A DNA stretch of 64,000 nucleotides from CAZOLI01 sp964580675 (lineage in GTDB: Bacteria; Planctomycetota; MHYJ01; CAYXQY01): NCBI GenBank assembly GCA_964580675.1, contig CAZOLI010000015.1:1-64000 (forward strand), given 5' to 3'. A program made the translations under genes and the position numbers. Position 1 is the first letter of the stretch. Every line of letters starts with the position of its first letter. Below the pieces are notes generated by a model. The model was not told where the DNA came from. It saw only the letters and a program-made list of their open reading frames with translations, and made no database searches. Below are positions 35,052 to 42,254 of the stretch, piece by piece.

Positions 35052-35552
35052 TTAGGACGATGGTTCTCGCCGGAACAATTTCACAAGCACTGTTCCGGGT
35101 TTGAGGTCCAACCCGAATTGCTCCTGAAACTGGTTTTTTTCGAAGTGCATTTCTCGTTCGGGATCGAAAACCTCCAGTTTGGCCTGAATCTGTTTCATGC
35201 CTCCGTTCGAAGTTCGTTTACGGGTGGAAAACAACGCTCCCCGCTCCGATGAACTGCGAAGCTCAATGTCCTGGTTCTGGAAGTGTTTTTTGGATGCCGA
35301 CAGCGATCCCGGCAATTTGTAATAGGAGGTGACCACCGTGGCGTTTGGTTCCTCCTTGCGGGAGGAGGAAATGTGGACGGCTTTCCGGGGCAACAGCAGC
35401 TCCGGAAAATCTTCGCTGGCCTCCTCGGACGAAATTTCGTTTGCCGTTGCATCCAGCGGGTGGCGCTGTGGTTTGTCGCTGGATGTCCCGTCGTCACATC
35501 CAACCATGATCGCCGCCAGAGCCAGCAGGCAGGGAACCAGGATTCGTTTCAT
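35052..35552 (-). CDS. Lipoprotein, unknown function
   Basis: A 166-residue protein. The start at 35552 has a GGGAGG site and gives a short signal (MKRILVPCLLALAAIMVGC) ending in a lipobox-like V-G-C with D-D after the cysteine. The mature part includes about 100 residues with alternating strands (ATVVTSYYKLPGSLSASKKH, FGLDLKPGTVLVKLF). No family was recognised. It precedes the minus-strand stretch that includes malate dehydrogenase, 51 nt downstream of its stop codon. Confidence 0.6.
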   Translation of the reverse strand: MKRILVPCLLALAAIMVGCDDGTSSDKPQRHPLDATANEISSEEASEDFPELLLPRKAVHISSSRKEEPNATVVTSYYKLPGSLSASKKHFQNQDIELRSSSERGALFSTRKRTSNGGMKQIQAKLEVFDPEREMHFEKNQFQEQFGLDLKPGTVLVKLFRREPSS

Positions 35553-35603
35553 GAGCAACCTCCCGTATTTCATGTTCGGTTTCCGACGAATGGAAACACT
35601 TAT

Positions 35604-36545
35604 TTAAAGGTTCACGTTAATACCGAGTTCTTCAACCCCTTTCCGCACCTGATCGGCCGAGTGATGGAGTGAAGACTGTTCTTCTTCGGTCAGATCCAGT
35701 TCAATGATCTCTTCGGCACCCTGGCTTCCAAGCTTTACCGGAACGCCGACACACACGTCTTCGAGTCCATACTCTCCATTTAAATACGCGCAGGTGGGCA
35801 GAATGCGCTTTTCGTCAAGCAGGATACTGCGCGCCATGGCCGTAATGGCGGAGGATGGGGCATAAAACGCGGATCCATCACCGAGGAGATCCACGATTTC
35901 CCCGCCCGCGTTGCGGGTGCGCTCAATTAAATCGGCAAGGCGATCCTCCGGAATGAGTTCCGTTACCGTAATGCCGTTCACGGAGGAGTACCGGGGTAGC
36001 GGCACCATTTCGTCCCCGTGTCCACCGAGGACCATGGCTCTGACATCCTTCACGGAGACATCAAGCTCGTCCGCGATGAAATAACTAAAGCGGGTTGAAT
36101 CCAGAACGCCCGCCATTCCCATCACACGGTTTCGCGGAAATCCGCTTCGTTCCAGGGCCAACTGAACCATGATGTCGAGCGGGTTGGAAACCACGAGAAT
36201 TGTTGCGTCCGGGGAGGCACTGGAAACGTGATCGACGACTCCGCCCACAATTTCGGCATTTTTTTCAAGCAAATCCTTCCGGGACATGCCGGGTTTTCTC
36301 GGCACACCGGCCGTAATTACGACCAGGTCGCAATCCGTAACTTCTCTGTTTTCATTTACTCCTTTCAAATTGGAGTCGTATCCCTCAATCGGGGACGCCT
36401 CGAGCATGTCGAGTGCTTTTCCCTGAGGCATTCCCTCAATGATGTCCGAGAGAATGACGTCGGCCACGTCCAGTTCGGCCAGCCGCTGTGCGGTGGTTGC
36501 TCCCACGTTTCCGGCTCCTACAACACCTATTCGTAATCTGCTCAT
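35604..36545 (-). CDS. mdh: Malate dehydrogenase (LDH-like type)
   Basis: A 313-residue NAD-dependent dehydrogenase. The Rossmann loop is GVVGAGNVGATTAQRL; an acidic residue after strand two (SDII) favours NAD. ALDMLEAS, the substrate arginines in GVPRKPGMSRKDLL, VVSNPLDIM, and the catalytic histidine in VLGGHGDEMVPL identify the LDH-like malate dehydrogenase group (the MVPL segment follows MDH rather than LDH). It works in the TCA cycle or its reductive branch. Confidence 0.93.
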   Translation of the reverse strand: MSRLRIGVVGAGNVGATTAQRLAELDVADVILSDIIEGMPQGKALDMLEASPIEGYDSNLKGVNENREVTDCDLVVITAGVPRKPGMSRKDLLEKNAEIVGGVVDHVSSASPDATILVVSNPLDIMVQLALERSGFPRNRVMGMAGVLDSTRFSYFIADELDVSVKDVRAMVLGGHGDEMVPLPRYSSVNGITVTELIPEDRLADLIERTRNAGGEIVDLLGDGSAFYAPSSAITAMARSILLDEKRILPTCAYLNGEYGLEDVCVGVPVKLGSQGAEEIIELDLTEEEQSSLHHSADQVRKGVEELGINVNL

Positions 36546-36716
36546 AAAACTTCCCGTTTAAATATGAGTTGATTCAATTCGCAAGCGAATGTCCCTTTCG
36601 TCGGAACGGCAGCACGCTAAAAGAAATGGTACAGACCGTCCTATGGTTTTTTCAGGAGTGTCCATCTGGCTGAATCTGCCAATGTCCAGGAAAACCATCG
36701 GTTCATACTGCTGAAT

Positions 36717-37091
36717 TCAGGCATAAAATTCAAGCACGTGTCCGTCGGGATCAAAGACGTGGAACCGTTTCCGACCCTCCGCTGTCGTTTCGGGTTCCAT
36801 GGAGACTTCCACGCCGGCATCGGTCAGGTTATTGTGCCAGTCACGGAGCTCCCGTACAACAAACCGCAGGTGAATCCGGGGGGGTTCCGTCCGTTCCTCC
36901 CGAAAAGCCGTCGGGTTGTCTATTTGTTTCAGCAGAAGGCGATCATCGGCGAGGAGAAGAAGGGTTTCCCGTTCCCGTCGGCGTTCCACGGACGCCCCCA
37001 GTGTGTCCACGTAAAACGACTCACTCCTGTCCAGGTCGGAGACCCAGAGAACCACGCCGGCAAGTTTTCGGTCCTCCTTTGACTTATTCAT
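36717..37091 (-). CDS. VOC/glyoxalase-fold protein
   Basis: A 124-residue vicinal-oxygen-chelate protein made of one beta-alpha-beta-beta-beta pair: GVVLWVSDLDRSESFYVDTLG at the start and DPDGHVLEFYA at the end, where Glu is a usual metal ligand; HLRFVV supplies a histidine. Substrate specificity (glyoxalase, resistance protein, dioxygenase-like) is undetermined. Its promoter is only about 15-20 nt before the ATG, so the leader is very short. Confidence 0.8.
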   Translation of the reverse strand: MNKSKEDRKLAGVVLWVSDLDRSESFYVDTLGASVERRRERETLLLLADDRLLLKQIDNPTAFREERTEPPRIHLRFVVRELRDWHNNLTDAGVEVSMEPETTAEGRKRFHVFDPDGHVLEFYA

Positions 37092-37111
37092 GGGATTTTA
37101 GATGAGGATGA

Positions 37112-37140
37112 AGTGTATTTTATATGTAATTGAAGGTCAA
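37112..37140 (-). promoter_or_regulatory. Sigma-70-like promoter for the VOC gene
   Basis: On the minus strand TTGACC (37135-37140), a 17-nt spacer, and TACACT (37112-37117) lie directly upstream of the VOC ATG at 37091. There is no clear Shine-Dalgarno in the few bases left for a leader, so translation may be nearly leaderless. Confidence 0.5.
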
Positions 37141-37540
37141 ATATTTTTTTGTTGTGCATCCTATCAGAATTCTCAAAATATAACGGATGCACATCGTTTC
37201 CCTCCTTGAATGTTACCTGCTGTGAACCCGTTTTCCCAACCCATTGAACAAGTTTCGGCCTCTGCTTGTGCTCGGGACAATGTGCCGTCTATTTTTTGGA
37301 ATTTCTGAATTGAACCATCTTTTGCCCACAGGTGCATTGCAACGGTTCTGATGATGGGATAAGATAAGAAAAACAGTTTGTCCCTACCCGGCATCTTACC
37401 CCAGAACGGAGTTTATCGCATTGGGTAACTTCGTCGACGTCGTTCCTTCTCCTTTCCTGAATTTGTGGATATTTGAACCGGAATGGGGTTGCAATGGGGG
37501 AGGTTGTCAGGAAGGGCGTCCGAAGAACATTTCAATTCGA
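37141..37540. other. Gene-free region before tig
   Basis: About 400 nt with no convincing gene. A 73-codon minus-strand frame (37173-37394) shows no family features. The region must contain the tig promoter, but no well-spaced pair of boxes was found. Confidence 0.4.
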
Positions 37541-37552
37541 GTTATCGATAAC
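37541..37552. promoter_or_regulatory. Perfect 12-bp palindrome just before tig
   Basis: GTTATCGATAAC is a perfect palindrome 8 nt before the tig ATG, where a ribosome site would normally be. No Shine-Dalgarno is present there. It may be a protein-binding operator or a leader hairpin. Confidence 0.35.
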
Positions 37553-37560
37553 CATAAAAA

Positions 37561-38880
37561 ATGGAAATTACGCTGCAGGAAGAGGACATAAACACGGAAC
37601 TGGAGCAAACCGGTCCAAACAGTATGGATCTTGAGATTCGGGTGCAACAGGATGCGATTCAGCGCGAGCTTGATCGGACGTACGAACAGCTCAAGGACAA
37701 TGTGGAGGTCCCCGGGTTTCGCAAAGGCAAAGTTCCCCTTTCCGTGGTGAAGAAAAAATACGGTCAGGTGGTTCAGGATGATCTGCTGAAACAGATGTTG
37801 CAGAAATCCCTCGAAATGGGCATATCGGATCATGATCTGGACGTCGTTGGCGAGCCGGAGTTCCTTGATAAACCGGAGCGCCTTGAGGAAGGGGAATCAC
37901 TCGAATACACCGTGAACCTGGAGACCGTTCCGGAGGTGGATATTCCGGATTACGGCGATATTGAGGTGGAGAAACCATCCCTTGACGTGTCCGAGGACGA
38001 AGTGGAAGATGCCCTGGAGAACGCTCGTCGCGAATATGCCGAGTTATCGTGGGTGGAGGAAGGAACGGTGCAGGAAGACGACGTTATCGTTGCGGACGTT
38101 CAGCTCCATGTGGACGGGGAAGAAGTAACGGCGGACGAAAACGTCGAAATTCAGATCAACGAAAACATCCGCATATTCAACGTGCACCACCCGGAGATCG
38201 CGGAACATCTCACCGGTCTGAGTACAGGGGATGAGCACACCGTGGAGTTCAACATGCCCGAAGACGTGGAGCCGGAGGAATTTCAGGACAAGCCGGCGAA
38301 GGTGGTCCTGGAAATACACGAAATCAAACGGCCGGAATTGCCGGAGCTGGACGAGGATTTCGCGGAGGAACTGGGTTGTGATTCGGTGGACGAACTCCGG
38401 GAGAAGGTACGGGAACAGGTTCGGGATATGAAGGAGAATCAACAGGAGGAGAAGGTTCATGAACAGGTTGTGGATGCCCTGATTGAGCGAACGGAATTTG
38501 AAGTGCCGGAGCGTCTTCTGGATCAGGGAACCGAGGAATTTCTTCAGCAGCAGCAAATGCGCATGTCCAGGGCCGGTGTGCCAAATTCCGTGATACAGGA
38601 AAAACTGGCCGATCACCGGGAGGAATCGCGCGATTCCATTGAACGTTACATGAAAAAGAAATATATTCTGGACGAAATCGCCGACCGCGAGAAGATATTT
38701 GTAACAGAGGAGGAAGTCGATGATTATGTAGAACAGCTGGCCAGTGAACAGGACATGTGGCCACACGAGCTCGAGGAAGAGCTTGAGTCCCGGAATGAGA
38801 TGGACCAACTTCGCCGGGATCTAAAAGAGCAGAAAGTTCTCAATTATCTGTTGGAACAAGTTACGGTAACAGAGGAATGA
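37561..38880 (+). CDS. tig: Trigger factor (ribosome-associated chaperone)
   Basis: A 439-residue chaperone that binds nascent chains at the ribosome exit. The ribosome-binding tail is conserved as VPGFRKGKVPLSVVKKKYG. The middle FKBP-like PPIase domain (about 165-245) is degenerate, lacking the usual G-x-x-F-x-G-G pocket signature, so isomerase activity is doubtful. The C-terminal helical arms (about 260-439) are typical. It is quite acidic. The stop overlaps the clpP start by 4 nt, joining chaperone and protease expression as in many bacteria. Confidence 0.93.
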   Translation: MEITLQEEDINTELEQTGPNSMDLEIRVQQDAIQRELDRTYEQLKDNVEVPGFRKGKVPLSVVKKKYGQVVQDDLLKQMLQKSLEMGISDHDLDVVGEPEFLDKPERLEEGESLEYTVNLETVPEVDIPDYGDIEVEKPSLDVSEDEVEDALENARREYAELSWVEEGTVQEDDVIVADVQLHVDGEEVTADENVEIQINENIRIFNVHHPEIAEHLTGLSTGDEHTVEFNMPEDVEPEEFQDKPAKVVLEIHEIKRPELPELDEDFAEELGCDSVDELREKVREQVRDMKENQQEEKVHEQVVDALIERTEFEVPERLLDQGTEEFLQQQQMRMSRAGVPNSVIQEKLADHREESRDSIERYMKKKYILDEIADREKIFVTEEEVDDYVEQLASEQDMWPHELEEELESRNEMDQLRRDLKEQKVLNYLLEQVTVTEE

Positions 38881-39521
38881 GTCTCCTTACACCAGTCGTA
38901 GTTGAAAAAACAGGTCGAGGCGAACGAGCGTACGATATCTGGTCCCGGCTTCTGAAGGACCGCATCATCTTCATTGGCGGGACCCCGATTGACGATTATA
39001 TATCAAACCTGATTATCGCCCAGATGATTTTCCTCCAGGCGGAGAACAAGAATCAGGACATCAGTCTTTATCTGAATACGCCGGGGGGGGCTGTCCCTGC
39101 GGCACTCGCCATTTACGATACGATGCAGTACGTTCAATGTGATATTGCCACCTACTGCATCGGTCAGGCGGCAAGCGTTGGGGCATTGTTGCTTTCAGCA
39201 GGAACCGAGGGAAAGCGGTTCGCCCTGCCTCATGCACGCGTTATGCTGCATCAGCCATGGGGAGGAACCGAGGGGGTTGCCGAAGACATCCGTATCCGGG
39301 CGGACGAAATTCTCCGGCTAAAGGACAAAATTAATGAGTTGCTTGCCGAACAAACAGGGCAGGACAAGGAAAAAGTACGGCGCGACTCCGATCGCGATTT
39401 TTACCTGAACGCCGATGAAGCCGTTGAGTACGGTCTCGTGGACGAAGTGGTAACCAGTCCGGGCCCCTCCTCCGACGAGGAAGAAGAGGAAGAGGAGGAA
39501 GAGGAAGAAGACGACGAATAA
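38877..39521 (+). CDS. clpP: ATP-dependent Clp protease proteolytic subunit
   Basis: A 214-residue serine protease subunit. Catalytic residues are S100 (IGQAASVGALLL), H125 (RVMLHQPWGG) and an Asp in RRDSDRDFYL (around D170); LNTPGG and EAVEYGLVDEV are conserved. Beyond the usual end of ClpP (about residue 195) there is an extra tail made almost only of Glu and Asp. Coupled to tig by ATGA; clpX follows 108 nt downstream. Confidence 0.94.
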   Translation: MSLLTPVVVEKTGRGERAYDIWSRLLKDRIIFIGGTPIDDYISNLIIAQMIFLQAENKNQDISLYLNTPGGAVPAALAIYDTMQYVQCDIATYCIGQAASVGALLLSAGTEGKRFALPHARVMLHQPWGGTEGVAEDIRIRADEILRLKDKINELLAEQTGQDKEKVRRDSDRDFYLNADEAVEYGLVDEVVTSPGPSSDEEEEEEEEEEEDDE

Positions 39522-39629
39522 ACCTGTGCCACGGTCATTCGTTCCGGCAAAGGAAGGAAACGCACCTCCTCCAGAGTCGGTCGCCCTGCCGTTTTGTGTG
39601 GTTATTCATTTACCGCTGAGGGTTGATAG

Positions 39630-41051
39630 ATGAGCAACGACAATCCCAAACCCCCGAGCCGTTGCAGTTTTTGTGACAAGGAGGAGTCCGAGGTTCAGCA
39701 GCTTATTGCCGGCCCACCCGGGCTCTACATCTGTGACGAATGCGTCGAACTCTGCCAGAGAGTTCTTGAGCTGGAAAACACGGACACGCGAGAATCCGGG
39801 CGTCAGACAGGGGAGATGGACATGGACATGCCTCTTGATGACGTTTCGGAAGTGGAGGAAACCCCTTCCGATTCGGATTTTGTGGTGCCGGCCCCGGCTG
39901 AAATAAAGGAACGCCTCGACGAGTACGTTGTGGGTCAGGAGGAAACCAAAAAGGTTCTTTCGGTGGCCGTAAACTCCCACTACAAGCGAATTTTGAATCC
40001 ACATATCGCGGAGGACGTCGAACTCAAAAAGAGCAATGTGCTTCTTGTTGGACCAACGGGGTGCGGAAAAACGCTCCTCGCGCGCACGCTCGCCAACATT
40101 CTGGATGTTCCATTTGCGATCGGAGACACCACAACGCTGACCGAGGCGGGATACGTGGGGGAGGACATCGAAAACATACTTCTGAAATTAATCCGCGCCG
40201 CTGACTTTGATATTTCCCGGGCGGAACGGGGCATAATTTTCCTTGACGAACTGGACAAACTGGCCAAAACCATGAACAACCCGTCCATTACCAGGGATGT
40301 GTCGGGGGAAGGGGTTCAGCAGGGGCTTCTGAAGATTCTTGAAGGCACCGTGGCCAATGTGCCTCCCCAGGGCGGTCGAAAACATCCGGAACAGGAGTAT
40401 ATTCAAATTGACACAGGAAACATTCTGTTTATCGCCGGCGGAACCTTTGATGGTATTGAAGAAATCATCAGTCGCCGTGTGGGCAAATCCCTGATCGGGT
40501 TCAAACCCGGAGAGGAAGGCGGGGAGTTAAACCCGGATGAGCTGGGTGAAATCCTCTCCCACATGGAACCGGAAGACCTTACCGAATACGGTCTGATTCC
40601 GGAAGTTGTGGGGCGAATGCCCGTTCAATGTGTGGTCCATCCCCTTTCCGTGGATCATCTCGTCGAAATTCTCACCCGTCCCAAAAACGCCATTATCCGC
40701 CAGTACAGGGCGCTTTTTGAAATGGAGAACGCGGAACTGGAGTTCGAGGATGACGCCCTGCGGGAGCTTGCAAAACTCGCCAAGGAAAAAGAAACAGGGG
40801 CCCGTGGTCTCCGTTCGACCGTGGAAAACGTGATGCTCGACGTGCTGTTCGAGCTTCCGGAACGATCCGATGAACGAACGTACACCATCACGGCCGATAT
40901 GGTAAAAGGGGAAGAAGAGATTCGTCCCGAACCCCCGACCCCTCCCGATTCTGATGACGAGGAGGATGACGGTGGTGAGGAACAGGAACTCGAAGAGGAA
41001 CCGGAAACGGACAGTTCCTCGGAGGACGGGGATCGGAAGGAACGGGCGTAA
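39630..41051 (+). CDS. clpX: ATP-dependent Clp protease ATP-binding subunit
   Basis: A 473-residue AAA+ unfoldase. The N-terminal zinc-binding domain has CSFC and CDECVELC. The core has Walker A GPTGCGKTLLA, the GYVG pore loop (EAGYVGEDIE), Walker B IIFLDELDKLA, the RKH loop (GGRKHP), and the ClpP-docking loop SLIGFKPG. The C-terminus (about 430-473) is extended with a Pro-then-Glu/Asp-rich tail not found in most ClpX. It is on the same strand and downstream of clpP. Confidence 0.94.
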   Translation: MSNDNPKPPSRCSFCDKEESEVQQLIAGPPGLYICDECVELCQRVLELENTDTRESGRQTGEMDMDMPLDDVSEVEETPSDSDFVVPAPAEIKERLDEYVVGQEETKKVLSVAVNSHYKRILNPHIAEDVELKKSNVLLVGPTGCGKTLLARTLANILDVPFAIGDTTTLTEAGYVGEDIENILLKLIRAADFDISRAERGIIFLDELDKLAKTMNNPSITRDVSGEGVQQGLLKILEGTVANVPPQGGRKHPEQEYIQIDTGNILFIAGGTFDGIEEIISRRVGKSLIGFKPGEEGGELNPDELGEILSHMEPEDLTEYGLIPEVVGRMPVQCVVHPLSVDHLVEILTRPKNAIIRQYRALFEMENAELEFEDDALRELAKLAKEKETGARGLRSTVENVMLDVLFELPERSDERTYTITADMVKGEEEIRPEPPTPPDSDDEEDDGGEEQELEEEPETDSSSEDGDRKERA

Positions 41052-41166
41052 AATACGGACCGGGTTTCCACCCATTTTTTCAACAGTTTCGGGATTTGCC
41101 GGGATCTGCAGGGGCATTCGCGTTCCGGGATAGTCGCCGATCGTCTACCTCAGAACAACGCACTCC

Positions 41167-41946
41167 ATGCCAACGGACGATTTTGAGCAAGAGTTGCTTG
41201 AGAAACACCCGGAGAAGATCCGGGAGATGTTTGCGGAGATTGCCCCGCGCTACGATCTGACCAATACCATATTAACCGGTTCAACGGATGATCTCTGGCG
41301 TCGTCGAGCCGCACAGCGTCTGACGAAGGAGTTGCGGTCCCGTCGTATGGAGGGGGCATTGTCCCCTGACCCCGTTGTTGTGGATGCCTGTGCCGGAACG
41401 GGGAAGCTGGGCAGAGAGATTAAGCGACTACTGGACCGTGGCGGAACGGTTTATATCACGGATTTTTGTGTGCCGCTCCTTCGTCGGGGTATTGTGGACG
41501 ACGTCATCGACGTTCCGCCGCCACCGGTGGGGTCGGATTTGTTACGTATGCCACTCAAGGAGAATACGGCAGATGCGGTTTCCATTGGGTTTGGATACCG
41601 AAACGTCGTCGATAGAAAACGTGCACTTCGTGAAATACGGCGAATTCTGAAGCCCGGGGGCCTGTTGCTCATTCTTGAATTTCACGTGCCGACGCCTCCA
41701 ATATTTCGAGACCTGTATCAGTTTTACATGGATCGGGTTCTTCCGGTGCTGGGTCGCGTCATTTCCGGAAGCCGGACCGGCGCGTATCAATATCTGAACA
41801 AATCCGTTCAGGAATTTCCGACCATCCGGGAACTCACTGACGAATTTCGCCGGGAGGGATTCGAAATTGTTCATAGAAGTGCCAACATGTTCGGAATATC
41901 TCATCAGTATCTGCTTGCCTCCAGGGGAGCCTCAGACGATATCTGA
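41167..41946 (+). CDS. UbiE/MenG-type quinone methyltransferase
   Basis: A 259-residue class I methyltransferase. The family N-terminal signature IREMFAEIAPRYDLTN is followed by a SAM loop VVDACAGTGKLGREI (a variant of the G-x-G-x-G), SIGFGYRNVVDRKRALREI and PGGLLLILEF, which are hallmarks of UbiE/MenG C-methyltransferases of menaquinone or ubiquinone synthesis. Another 2-polyprenyl methylation is possible. No other quinone genes are in view. It stands about 115 nt after clpX. Confidence 0.87.
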   Translation: MPTDDFEQELLEKHPEKIREMFAEIAPRYDLTNTILTGSTDDLWRRRAAQRLTKELRSRRMEGALSPDPVVVDACAGTGKLGREIKRLLDRGGTVYITDFCVPLLRRGIVDDVIDVPPPPVGSDLLRMPLKENTADAVSIGFGYRNVVDRKRALREIRRILKPGGLLLILEFHVPTPPIFRDLYQFYMDRVLPVLGRVISGSRTGAYQYLNKSVQEFPTIRELTDEFRREGFEIVHRSANMFGISHQYLLASRGASDDI

Positions 41947-42254
41947 GAAACCTCGTCGTCCTTTAACAACCCCGCTAACAGGAGTATTCACTGGTTAACG
42001 GGATTCTTGCAATACACACCTTTTCTGATATAATGCGTAATTGGTTCGACGAATTTGCCTGGAGAAGTGAACTCTTCCGGAACAATTTCGTTAAACGTTA
42101 ATGGGGGGAAGGGGCGGAGTGTTGGGTCTTTTCTCGCCCGGCACAGGTTAGACAGGTCTGTTAGTAAAGAGGGAAATAGATTGACATCACGTTTTCGAAA
42201 GAATCGGCCAGACATTCGCCGGTATTCCTTGAGCAACCATTTCATGAGATTGTG
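41947..42254. other. Leader region of the TPR-Exb operon
   Basis: A 308-nt stretch without a gene. It contains the strong promoter at 42007-42034 and then an untranslated leader of about 210 nt before the TPR gene ATG at 42255. No known riboswitch was recognised in the leader. Confidence 0.5.
42007..42034 (+). promoter_or_regulatory. Extended -10 promoter of the TPR-Exb operon
   Basis: TTGCAA (42007-42012), a 16-nt spacer and a perfect TATAAT (42029-42034) preceded by TG at the extended -10 position. It is the best promoter match in the window and reads into the five-gene TPR-ExbB-ExbD operon. Confidence 0.6.

Noticed and set aside
37173..37394. A 73-codon minus-strand frame upstream of tig
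   Set aside because: No ribosome site, no family features and random-looking composition.
38044..38808. A 254-codon minus-strand frame opposite tig
   Set aside because: It is the antisense of trigger factor, with no start signal or family features.
41060..41090. GGGT/ACCC hairpin with T-run after clpX
   Set aside because: The stem is only about 4 bp, too weak to call a terminator.
42181..42186. A perfect TTGACA in the leader of the TPR-Exb operon
   Set aside because: No -10-like hexamer lies at 16-18 nt, and the upstream TATAAT promoter is far better.
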